64,000 nucleotides of DNA from Asterella californica (taxonomy: Eukaryota > Streptophyta > Marchantiopsida > Marchantiales > Aytoniaceae): assembly GCA_036924285.1 (NCBI GenBank), contig JAYKYS010000004.1:21980001-22044000 (forward strand). The letters are read 5' to 3'. The first letter of the stretch is position 1, and every line of letters begins with the position of its first letter. Under the pieces are notes generated by a model. The model saw nothing but the letters and a program-made list of their open reading frames with translations, searched no databases and was not told the origin of the DNA. The position numbers were made by a program, and so were the translations under genes. Below, in pieces: positions 1-7,931 of this stretch.

Positions 1-2
1 AC

Positions 3-371
3 TACGTTTCTATCACTACTGGCGCAGTTTCGGGAGGCGTAGCACCTGCGAGTTCGGGTGCCAGTAGCAGTGGTACAGCCGCAGGTGGCGGAGTACCTAC
101 TACCAGCGGTGCATCCACAAGTAGTGGAGCAGGTGGTAGTGTGAGTGGGATACCACCAGGGTTTAACCCTGTGGTTCAGTTCTTCCAATGTTTGAGGAAG
201 AACTATCAGGGTGTGCGGACCGACAAGTTGAGGAGTCTGCAGGAGTTCCAGCGGAAGACTGGAGAGAGCCTACACGAGGCGGTTGATCAGCGTTACCCAA
301 GGGGTGACGGAAGCACAGGCAGTCCAGTTCTGGTATGGGATACTAGACCGGGAGCTGCGCATGAGAGTTAG
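3..371 (+). pseudogene. gag, N-terminal part (partial, frameshifted)
   Basis: Open in frame 3 from the window edge. It encodes a Ser/Gly/Ala/Thr-rich linker and then a Gag-like helical segment containing VQFFQCLRKNYQGVRTDKL. Compared with copy 2, 17 bp are missing between two GAGGCG hexamers (one hexamer left at 276-281). The Gag frame therefore jumps here and continues in frame 1 from about 283. Past the deletion, the frame-3 reading to 371 is nonsense. The start codon and 5' portion lie outside the window. Homology to capsid is inferred from position before the zinc knuckles and from the matching segment in copy 2. Confidence 0.75.
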
Positions 372-3300
372 AGATGCTACTCTCCTTAGAGACACCGCTC
401 CGACGTTGGCGGTTGTCTTTAGTCTGGCTGAGCGGATTGAGCTCAACATGGTGGAGGAGAGAGTGGTGGTTGCTGGTTTCAGCAAGGAGACACCACATGG
501 AGCGACCACCTCTTCTCGGGGATCACAGGCTACGCAACAGCGTGGTGGTGGTGGTGGTGGTAAGGATCGTGCGGAGCAGTCCCGATCTCAGGGAGGTGTT
601 GGAGGATCTGGTGGGCAGAAGCCCATGCCGTCCTTCTCTAGTCAGCAGCAAGCGAGTCCTTGCTGGACGTGTGATGGTCCTCATCAGCAGAGGGACTGTC
701 CACAGAGGAGAGGTGTTGAGACGTCAGGGACATCAGGGACGTCTCAAGCAGTACCTAGGCAATGTGAGCATTGCGGACGACCTGGTCACAGTAGTGACCG
801 TTGTTTTGATCTCCATCCCGAGTTGCGGCAAGGGAAGGTTGATCGTGGACGAGGCGGAGGAGCTCAGGGAGGCCGTGGTGGTCGAGCTGGAGGTAGAGGT
901 CCAGCACCTGGGAGAGGACCGGTCGGTCCACCGCCTGCTACGACGTCAGAAGCAGGTATGGCTGCTCGGATTGAGCAGTTGGAGCAGAGGATAGCTAGTA
1001 TGGCTATGGCCCAGCGGAGATCAGGTGGAACGGAGGCTTCCACGTCTTATGGAGGAGAAGGAGGTGACTTCGACTTCATGGCTGGTGTGGCGCAGATTGA
1101 GGCATCTGCGGCAGTGACTAGAGGTGCAGCACGTGCCTCTGAGCCACGAGGTGCGTCAGTGGAGTTGGATCCACAACGCGGGGAGGCTGGTAGACAGGCT
1201 AGGCTTCCCCAGTCGTTCACATTATCGGAGGCGTTGAGGACCACATCTATGGTTCCTAAACGACCTACCGATGGTGCAGTAGAGTTGGAGGCATCGACAT
1301 CCAGGAGTGGATGTGATGTGAGTCCATCTTCGACGTCTGTGGATGCGGCGTCGAACCCGATGTTGGGGGCGGCTACAGCAGTTTTGCGAGCCCCACTATT
1401 CTCAGCCACGGATATGAGGGCATTGGGAGTCAACTTGGCTCCAGTGTTCCAGTTGGCGGCCACGCTCAGTGAGAGCGAGGATGTAGTTACCTCTAGTGCT
1501 GAAGTAGTTCAGCGAGAGGCGGTAGACGTGTCCATGGAGTCGAGGATCAGGACAGCTACCAGTGGTACTTGGCAAGCGGCGGCTGCTAGGTTAGATGAGT
1601 TACCAGCTAGGCCGGCGATTGACCGTGCTGGTTTGGCACCAGGTGTGGTGTTGTTGGACAACAGAAGTGGTATCTTCTGTTTGGTGGCACCTTCAGGGAA
1701 AGTGTATCGACCCCAGAAGGTCTTGTTAGACTCTGGAGCCCAACCGTTGATGTTGGGAAAGGCGGCGTGTATTGGTTTGGGTCTGAAGAGGTCCGAGGTG
1801 GAGAGATGTCCATTCCAGTTGCAGACATCTCTAGGAGGATCAGGAGGTACGGCTCTACACATGACACGTGAGATGTTGACGGTGAGAGTTCGACCAGGTC
1901 ATCCCACAGATGGCTCTATGGTGAGGGCCAAGGCCATCGTTACAGCCGCAGAGTCTTATGATGTATTGGTTGGAGGTGCTGTGTTGTACCCTATGGGGTT
2001 CGTGATCGACTATTGGGCGGAGACGGCATCTTATAGACCAGGTTGGCAGTCCGGTGAGGGACGAGTGAGCCGCTTACCAGTGCGGTTCAGTGCTAGAGTT
2101 GGGACGACGGAGCCTACACCAGGGACGATGGCATCCGTTGCAGGATTCAGTTCGGTCATCACTTGGTCGGATGAGTTGTTGGAGGGCAATGCCCATGCGG
2201 AGGATACTCCGGTCTTTGAGGAGGTGGAGGACATGCCTAGCATGTCTACATTAGTACCATCTGCCTTGGATGTTTCACTCTGGAGTTCGAGTGGAGAGTT
2301 GCAGCAGTATGCTGATCAGTTGGTGCAGCAGGCTTGGAGTGAAGCCTTTGTACCACCAGTAGAGGAACAAATGGTTGTTCCTACTACTGGCCCTATGACC
2401 TTATCACCGTTGGATACGACTCTCATTGTGTGGCAGTATTCAGAGGAGGGTGTGTGTGTGCTGGAGCTGTTCGGAGGGATCAGCACAGGTTTGGCTGCGG
2501 TATTACAGGCAGGTATACAAGTACAGCGATACTTGTATGTGGAGAGAGATGAGATTGCGAGACGCATCTCATTGCGACACGTGGCACGTTTGGTGCAGAG
2601 ATATCCTGAGTTGTTGCCTATATCAGCTGTTAGGGGATACCAGCAAGCATTACCGTCGGATATTTCGCTGCTGGGGGCGCAAGATCTTACGTTTGTGGGC
2701 ACCATTCACTTGGTGATAGCCGGATGGCCATGCCAAGGTCACACGCGTGCTGGGAGAGGTCAGGGTTTACATGACCCGCGATCTAGGATGTTCTGGGAGA
2801 TGTTACGAATCTTACGACATCTTCAGATGCATCAAGTAGATTCTCCAGCGTACATCTTGGAGAACGTTCCTTTGTTGGGTGATGCTCGCACACAGATGAT
2901 GGCGAGCGTGCACCAAGTGCGGTCTTGGGTTGGACCAGCAGTGTTGTTGGATGCAGCGAGAGTAGGATCTCGTGCACATCGTCCACGGTTGTGGTGGACG
3001 AACTTGTTACCGAGAGAGGTGCTTAAGCGCGCACACGATGGAGTGAGACGATCAGCACATCTCACGGTTGATAGCATCTTGGATGCAGGACGACGATCTC
3101 AAGTAGTGAGAGTCGTCGATAGATCATCCATGGCAGTGGTGAACCTAGTGGGACGGCCCATGGTAGCGTTACCTACTTTGGTAAGCTTTCCAGCGTCACA
3201 TGCTTACAGAGATGGAGGACCTGGACTTGTGTGGGATGCTCGATTACGGCAGTTGGTGGAGCCCAATGCCGATGAGAGAGAGCGAGCGATGGGTTTCGCT

Positions 3301-3651
3301 ACAGGTACGACGGCAGTAGCTTCGGTGTCGGAGGCTTCACGTCGTCAAGTATTGGGTCAAGCAATGGACTTGAATTGTTTGACATGGATTGTGAGCCTTG
3401 GATTGGCTGAGCAGCGTCGGATGCGATCGACGGGTGTTACTGCTCGAGCACTCTTGAGCTCTTTGCCTACCGGGTCGGTGGAGGCAAAGGCTGGGGGCGA
3501 GGCACGTGGAGTTCGTCATCCTTGGACATCATGGGATGTCGTAGGAGACAGTGTGGAGCTTGCAGCTAGAACTGCAGAAGTCTTACGCACAGTAGCGGTG
3601 GAGGTTGTTGGTGGTGAGCAGAAGGAAACTGCTCCAGAGGCTGCAAGATAG
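283..3651 (+). CDS. Gag zinc knuckles - aspartic protease - DNA (cytosine-5) methyltransferase polyprotein
   Basis: 1122 codons. The first residues are the remainder of Gag after the frameshift; the ATG at 283 is not a natural start. Two zinc knuckles follow: CX2CX3HX4C at residues 127-139 and a canonical CX2CX4HX4C (CEHCGRPGHSSDRC) at 161-174, with Gly/Arg-rich flanks as in nucleocapsids. The retropepsin active site is DSGA at 483-486. Residues about 725-1045 form a C5-methyltransferase: motif I LELFGGISTG (about 728), motif IV WPCQ with catalytic Cys817, motif VI ENV (860-862), motif VIII RPRLWWTN (from 900), and a motif X-like LGQAMDLNC near 1023-1035. The motif I phrasing and the acidic residue after QVQRYLYVE resemble the DNMT3/DRM de novo class more than maintenance enzymes. 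Expected reaction: methyl transfer from AdoMet to cytosine C5. All catalytic motifs appear intact here. The frame ends at an in-frame UAG (3649-3651). Confidence 0.9.
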   Translation: MISVTQGVTEAQAVQFWYGILDRELRMRVRDATLLRDTAPTLAVVFSLAERIELNMVEERVVVAGFSKETPHGATTSSRGSQATQQRGGGGGGKDRAEQSRSQGGVGGSGGQKPMPSFSSQQQASPCWTCDGPHQQRDCPQRRGVETSGTSGTSQAVPRQCEHCGRPGHSSDRCFDLHPELRQGKVDRGRGGGAQGGRGGRAGGRGPAPGRGPVGPPPATTSEAGMAARIEQLEQRIASMAMAQRRSGGTEASTSYGGEGGDFDFMAGVAQIEASAAVTRGAARASEPRGASVELDPQRGEAGRQARLPQSFTLSEALRTTSMVPKRPTDGAVELEASTSRSGCDVSPSSTSVDAASNPMLGAATAVLRAPLFSATDMRALGVNLAPVFQLAATLSESEDVVTSSAEVVQREAVDVSMESRIRTATSGTWQAAAARLDELPARPAIDRAGLAPGVVLLDNRSGIFCLVAPSGKVYRPQKVLLDSGAQPLMLGKAACIGLGLKRSEVERCPFQLQTSLGGSGGTALHMTREMLTVRVRPGHPTDGSMVRAKAIVTAAESYDVLVGGAVLYPMGFVIDYWAETASYRPGWQSGEGRVSRLPVRFSARVGTTEPTPGTMASVAGFSSVITWSDELLEGNAHAEDTPVFEEVEDMPSMSTLVPSALDVSLWSSSGELQQYADQLVQQAWSEAFVPPVEEQMVVPTTGPMTLSPLDTTLIVWQYSEEGVCVLELFGGISTGLAAVLQAGIQVQRYLYVERDEIARRISLRHVARLVQRYPELLPISAVRGYQQALPSDISLLGAQDLTFVGTIHLVIAGWPCQGHTRAGRGQGLHDPRSRMFWEMLRILRHLQMHQVDSPAYILENVPLLGDARTQMMASVHQVRSWVGPAVLLDAARVGSRAHRPRLWWTNLLPREVLKRAHDGVRRSAHLTVDSILDAGRRSQVVRVVDRSSMAVVNLVGRPMVALPTLVSFPASHAYRDGGPGLVWDARLRQLVEPNADERERAMGFATGTTAVASVSEASRRQVLGQAMDLNCLTWIVSLGLAEQRRMRSTGVTARALLSSLPTGSVEAKAGGEARGVRHPWTSWDVVGDSVELAARTAEVLRTVAVEVVGGEQKETAPEAAR

Positions 3652-3657
3652 CAGTCA
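3649..3657 (+). promoter_or_regulatory. In-frame UAG with CARYYA-type readthrough context
   Basis: The stop is TAG at 3649-3651, followed directly by CAGTCA (3652-3657). This fits the UAG-CARYYA context known from tobamovirus-type stop readthrough. The frame after the stop stays open into pol (first ATG at 3682, same frame). Copy 2 has the identical TAG-CAGTCA at 53568-53560 despite heavy decay elsewhere. Inference: Gag-protease-methyltransferase is the main product and the RT-integrase part is made by readthrough. Re-initiation at the ATG at 3682 is the alternative. Confidence 0.6.
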
Positions 3658-6600
3658 ACGACTTCGTCTTCTACCTCTAGCATGGTGACAGAGGATACTT
3701 GGGAACCGGAGATTGGACCCAAGCTTATAGGAGAGGAGAGACGAAGAGTCCAAAGATTCCTGAAGAGCTACAGGAATTGTTTTGCCTTCAGTATGAAGGA
3801 TTTGGGTACCTTGAAGGGACCTGGTATACGGATCGACTTGGCTAATGACACGCCAATCTTTCGACGTCCTTACAGGTACAGTGACATGGAGAGAGCCTTG
3901 ATCCAGAGTAGGACTCAAGACTTGTTGGAGGCTGGGTTGGTGGAGATGTCACATGGAGAGTATGCATCTGCCACAGTTATGCCAGCCAAGAAGGATATGT
4001 ATGGCAACTACACGGATAGACGGATGTGTGGGGACTACCGTCCTATCAATAGGCAGACGAAGTCCGATAAGTATGCCATGCCGACACCTGAGGAGATCTT
4101 TGATGCAGTAGGGCATGTGAAGGTCTTCAGTACTTTGGATCTTCGAGCAGGGTATCATCAGTTGTCAGTGAGAGAAGAAGATAAGTCCAAGACAGCATTC
4201 TGGGGAATTGACTCTCACGGCAAGGATTGTTTGTATCAGTGGCGGTTCTTACCATTTGGGTTGAAGAACGCCCCTGCTGAGTTCCAGAGGGTGATGGACA
4301 GAATCCTAGCAGGATTGGATTTTGTCAGATGTTATATTGACGACATCTTAGTCTATAGTGCTACGGTGGAGGAGCACGAGAGACACTTACGGGATGTGTT
4401 TGAGCGGTTGAGAGCTCATGGATTGAAGTTACACCCTGGGAAGTGTAAGTTCTTCCAAGAGTTGGTAGAGTATCTGGGCCACACCATCTATCCAGGTGGA
4501 TTGGGTGTTCAACAGACGAAGGTTGAGGCTATTGCACGTATCCCACGCCCCACAGATGTGAGTCGAGTCCGAGCATTTGTTGGTTTGGCGAACTTTTATC
4601 GTCGATACGTGAAGGGATTTAGTGCAATTGCGAAGCCGTTGACCAAGCTGATGAAGGTGGACCAGGAGTGGCAGTGGGGAGATGAGCAGGAGCGAGCTTT
4701 TGTAGAGCTCAAGGATAGGTTGACATCTACTCCCATCTTGAGGAGACCCGTTAGGAGGCGTCCTTTCCAACTGCACACCGATTGGAGTATGTTGGGACTT
4801 AGAGCAGTGCTGACTCAGCATGATGATGAGAAAAAGGAGTTCGTGGTGGCGTATGCCAGTCGCTCCAACAATTCAGCAGAGACGAGGTATAGTTCGTATG
4901 AGGGAGAGTGTTTGGCGGCAGTGTGGGCTGTTGCACACTTTCGATGTTATCTGTTTGGGAACCCCTTTACTCTCATCACTGATCACCAGCCGCTCAAGTG
5001 GTTGATGGAGTCCGACAAGCTTACAGGGAAGCTTGCACGATGGGCTCTGATCTTACAGGAGTATGACTTCCAGGTAGTACATAGACCTGGAGTTGCGAAC
5101 CTAGATGCCGATGGGTTGAGTCGCAACCCGTGCACGAGTCAGCAGGATCAGACTGGGGCTCGATGGCATGACGAGGTTGATGAGGAGATAGTGCCAGGGT
5201 GGCATGCATCTGCCTTCCTTTGTGTGTTGGCCATGAACTCTAGTATGGAGGGCCAAGTCGTATCTTTCTCTGGTCAGAGAGTAGATGATGAGTCTCCAGA
5301 TCCTGAGGGTGGAGATGGTGTTCTAGACCAGCGAGATATCCATGATGATGTGACCGTGATGGAGTATCTACGTACTGGTGTGGTAGTAGGCACAGTAAGT
5401 GCCAAGGAGCTAGATCGTGTCCTTCAACGAGCGAAGAGATTTCGACGAGAAGGACGACATGTACTTCGAGTGTGGGGTGATGGGAGAGTACGGATAGTGC
5501 CACATCCATCCCAGAGGGCACAGTTAGTACGACATGCCCATGAGGAGTTGGGACACTTTGGAGTGAAGCGTACGCATAGCTTACTCCAAGGACAGTATTG
5601 GTGGCGTGGTATGCACATCGATGTGCAACAGTTTGTCGCACGATGTGTGGTTTGTGATCGAGTACGAGCATCGTTTAATGCTCCTACTCCACAGTTACAC
5701 CCCTTACCGATTATGGGGTTGGGTTACCGTTGGAGTTTGGATTTTGCGAGACCCTTACCGTTGACCGTACGTCACCACCGGTATGTGTTGGTGATGGTGG
5801 AGCACTTCTCCAAGTGGATTGAGTTGGTGGCATTACCGGACAAGGCAAGTGAAGGGACGGCGTATGCGTTCTTAGATCGAGTGCTGAGTCGTTTTGGAGC
5901 ACCAGCTGAAGTGCTGACAGACCAAGGTACAGAGTTCCTTGGTGAGTTTCAGGCCTTGTGTGATCAGGCGCTGATTGATCATCGGACTACATCTCGAGAT
6001 CATCCTGAGGCTGATGGTTTGGCGGAGAGGGTAGTTCAGACGGTGAAGAGAGGATTGCGCAAGTATGGCTTGCAGAAGGGCCACTTGGGAGACTGGGATG
6101 TGCAGCTACCGTGGTTGGCTATGGGCTACCGTTTCAGCCGGCAAGCGTCTTTGGCTTCCTTCTCACCGTATTTTCTATTGTATGGCCGAGATCCAGATCT
6201 ACCTTCGGCCATTCGTCGTGATTCTGCTGAGGTGCTGAACCTTGATGACCCGAATATGTGGGTGAGAGCATGTTCTCAACGAGCAGAGACATTTCGGAGA
6301 GTTATGCCTATGGCTTTTGAGAACCTAGCGATTGCTCAGCATAGAGACACGTTGCGATATGCGATTATCCGAGGAGGAGGTTATCGGCCATCGATTCGCA
6401 GGTTTCATCCTGGCGATTATATGTATCTACAGCAGACTGCACCGACGACGTTGGATGTGACCGCATGGCGCACTATTTTACGAGTGCGAGAGGTGTTACC
6501 TTCTGGAGTACTCATGTTAGAGGGCCGTGATGGTGTTGTGTGGAAGGACCATGTGCGTAATTGCGCGCCATGTCATCTTCCCAACATTGATGGTACCGTT

Positions 6601-6777
6601 GACCCAAGCTTAGCAGTTGTACGCGCGGGCTTGAGGTGTATGTTGTATGGGTCTGCTGGTGGAGCAGCCCGTATGTTGGTGTGTGATGGTTGTTCGAGAG
6701 GTTGGCATATGTCATGTTTGACTCCACCTCTCAGTGTCGTTCCTACTGGACGGTGGGTTTGTCCTCGATGTATATAG
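3652..6777 (+). CDS. Pol: reverse transcriptase - RNase H - integrase - PHD finger
   Basis: Residues are counted from the ATG at 3682 (1031 aa); the frame is open from the preceding UAG. RT: YRPIN, FSTLDLRAGYHQL, LPFGLKNAPAEF, and the catalytic box YIDD at 218-221. RNase H about 363-445, with HTDWS, the Glu in YEGECLA and TDHQPLKWL. Integrase: an HHCC-type zinc site (H...H...CVVC) around 618-665, then Asp687, Asp747 and Glu782 as the DDE triad. A basic GPY/F- or chromo-like barrel follows (FHPGDYMYL to CAPCHLP). The tail 986-1030 fits a C4HC3 PHD finger: C986, [Y989 in place of C], C1001, C1004, H1009, C1012, C1027, C1030. The Y989 substitution probably cripples zinc site 1 in this copy; copy 2 retains Cys there. 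Role: cDNA synthesis and chromatin-directed insertion. Confidence 0.92.
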   Translation, partial: QSTTSSSTSSMVTEDTWEPEIGPKLIGEERRRVQRFLKSYRNCFAFSMKDLGTLKGPGIRIDLANDTPIFRRPYRYSDMERALIQSRTQDLLEAGLVEMSHGEYASATVMPAKKDMYGNYTDRRMCGDYRPINRQTKSDKYAMPTPEEIFDAVGHVKVFSTLDLRAGYHQLSVREEDKSKTAFWGIDSHGKDCLYQWRFLPFGLKNAPAEFQRVMDRILAGLDFVRCYIDDILVYSATVEEHERHLRDVFERLRAHGLKLHPGKCKFFQELVEYLGHTIYPGGLGVQQTKVEAIARIPRPTDVSRVRAFVGLANFYRRYVKGFSAIAKPLTKLMKVDQEWQWGDEQERAFVELKDRLTSTPILRRPVRRRPFQLHTDWSMLGLRAVLTQHDDEKKEFVVAYASRSNNSAETRYSSYEGECLAAVWAVAHFRCYLFGNPFTLITDHQPLKWLMESDKLTGKLARWALILQEYDFQVVHRPGVANLDADGLSRNPCTSQQDQTGARWHDEVDEEIVPGWHASAFLCVLAMNSSMEGQVVSFSGQRVDDESPDPEGGDGVLDQRDIHDDVTVMEYLRTGVVVGTVSAKELDRVLQRAKRFRREGRHVLRVWGDGRVRIVPHPSQRAQLVRHAHEELGHFGVKRTHSLLQGQYWWRGMHIDVQQFVARCVVCDRVRASFNAPTPQLHPLPIMGLGYRWSLDFARPLPLTVRHHRYVLVMVEHFSKWIELVALPDKASEGTAYAFLDRVLSRFGAPAEVLTDQGTEFLGEFQALCDQALIDHRTTSRDHPEADGLAERVVQTVKRGLRKYGLQKGHLGDWDVQLPWLAMGYRFSRQASLASFSPYFLLYGRDPDLPSAIRRDSAEVLNLDDPNMWVRACSQRAETFRRVMPMAFENLAIAQHRDTLRYAIIRGGGYRPSIRRFHPGDYMYLQQTAPTTLDVTAWRTILRVREVLPSGVLMLEGRDGVVWKDHVRNCAPCHLPNIDGTVDPSLAVVRAGLRCMLYGSAGGAARMLVCDGCSRGWHMSCLTPPLSVVPTGRWVCPRCI

Positions 6778-6939
6778 CGGAGATAGTCGATTAGATCTTT
6801 GCGTGATATGGATTGCAGACAGGCGACTAACGATGGGGCGATGTAGCACCCGGCCTCCTGATCCTTGCACCCATGAAGGTGTGTATCACGTAGTTGAGAT
6901 ATGGAGCTATCTGGAGTTAGAGGGACCTAACCGCCAGTT

Positions 6940-6949
6940 AGGGGGGCGA
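6940..6949 (+). other. Polypurine tract
   Basis: The purine-rich run AGGGGGGCGA lies immediately 5' of the LTR start at 6951. It is the expected primer site for plus-strand synthesis. The same sequence occurs beside the LTR of copy 2 (complement of about 50268-50277). Confidence 0.75.
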
Positions 6950-6950
6950 T

Positions 6951-7056
6951 TGTGGTACACTTGTGTATGTGTATGACATCGTCCATGTGTTATGTGTATG
7001 TGTGGTGTACCTCTGACAGCGATGTATGTTGTGTAGCGATGTGTATGCGCACGACA
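6951..7056 (+). repeat. 3' LTR of copy 1 (106 bp, TG...CA)
   Basis: Begins TGTGGTACACTTG and ends GCGCACGACA. Three copies in the window are exactly 106 bp (6951-7056, 50161-50266, 49759-49864), each bounded by TG...CA and each followed by different DNA, which fixes the end. It is rich in TGTATGTG-type repeats. For an element with more than 7 kb of internal sequence this is a very short LTR. Confidence 0.8.
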
Positions 7057-7076
7057 TGTAGACTGCATGTCTTCCT

Positions 7077-7931
7077 CTATCTCTTGAAATCGTATGTCCC
7101 TGTGGATAAGTCATATTTTTTGATGTAAAGATCAACAGACTCAGTTGCATACCAATGAATATCAATCCTCTTTGATTCATCCCTCTCATTACGAGATAAA
7201 ACTCGTAATATCTTACTGAACCAAAAAGACTTGTTGTCCTTTGCAGGGACTGCAAGTAATTGATTCTCGTCTAAATTCTTGACATCACCAATCTTGTGCA
7301 GTCGATCAGACGTAATACTTCTTGGTCTAGCTTGTCATGTTCTTGCATAAAACGACTTCTTTCCTCAAACACTCTTCGCTCCAACTCGCCAACAATTATC
7401 ACTACATTCAAGACAATTGTATCTCTAACGTCGACATCAACGGCAGGAGTTAAAGTCCAAGACCAAGATGTCACCAATGCAAAAGAACGGTCAGATATGA
7501 GTTTTCTGCTCACTTCTTCTTGCTTGTAAAACCAATGATTTCTCCAAGTTTTCTTGGTCTCATCCAAATATGTGTAACATGTATTTCGAATATCTCTTTT
7601 GATACTGAGGAAATTCCTTAATGTGTTGTGTCCACTTTCTTGTATCTCCATTGATCTAGCCATCGTAGTTTTAGCACGATTTGCTTTTGAGTTGACTTCA
7701 ATGGTAGCAAGTCCGATGCATGCATTTCTCGTCTAGTGGGAAAAAACTTCAATTGTCAAACTCTTTTCGCTGGAATCCAATTAGTATTCGTCAGAAATTT
7801 CTTACTCCATATTAGAACTTTTTCCATCCTCATCTTGCTTTATTTTGAACATTTAGTTGTAAGTGATATCATGAAGATGTTGAATGGGACGAGTTGCCTC
7901 TTCAGTGAAATGCTTGAAGTTGTAAGTTTCT
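7077..7931 (-). pseudogene. Degraded coding fragment with aromatic-rich C-terminal domain
   Basis: Reads right to left as several coding-like blocks interrupted by stops and frame changes: a block near 7920-7800, a 130-residue stretch at 7663-7271, and a C-terminal block (about 7290-7077) in another frame ending in TAG. The last block (AVPAKDNKSFWFSKI ... RIDIHWYA) has the pattern of a small beta-barrel of BAH or chromo type, but I cannot name the family with certainty. A charged helical stretch (LERRVFEERSRFMQEHDKL) precedes it. Copy 1 of the retrotransposon ends just downstream of its stop. Probably the remains of a transposon-encoded or host gene. Confidence 0.4.

Larger units (their letters stand above)
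1..7056 (+). mobile_element. Ty3/gypsy LTR retrotransposon with DNA methyltransferase and PHD finger, copy 1 (5'-truncated by window edge)
   Basis: The order is Gag linker and zinc knuckles, aspartic protease, C5-cytosine methyltransferase, in-frame UAG, RT, RNase H, H2C2/DDE integrase, PHD finger, polypurine tract, and a 106-bp LTR ending at 7056. RT before integrase places it in Ty3/gypsy. The 5' LTR, leader and first part of gag lie left of the window; base 1 matches about position 57226 of copy 2 (minus strand). Damage seen: a 17-bp deletion at 276-281 that frameshifts gag, and loss of one zinc ligand in the PHD finger. Otherwise two very long open frames (283-3651 and 3652-6777) survive, so this copy is younger or better preserved than copy 2. 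It sits about 20 bp beyond the stop of an older degraded coding fragment (7077-7931). Confidence 0.93.

Noticed and set aside
2430..3420. Host methyltransferase gene interrupted by a retrotransposon
   Set aside because: The domain is in frame within the polyprotein and present at the same place in copy 2.
4429..4821. Open frames antisense to pol and gag in both retrotransposon copies
   Set aside because: They are shadows of the strongly coding strand; no independent motifs.
1..7056. Integrated plant RNA or pararetrovirus because of the UAG-CARYYA signal
   Set aside because: Gene order, LTRs, polypurine tract and DDE integrase are those of a Ty3/gypsy retrotransposon; no envelope, movement protein or RNA replicase.
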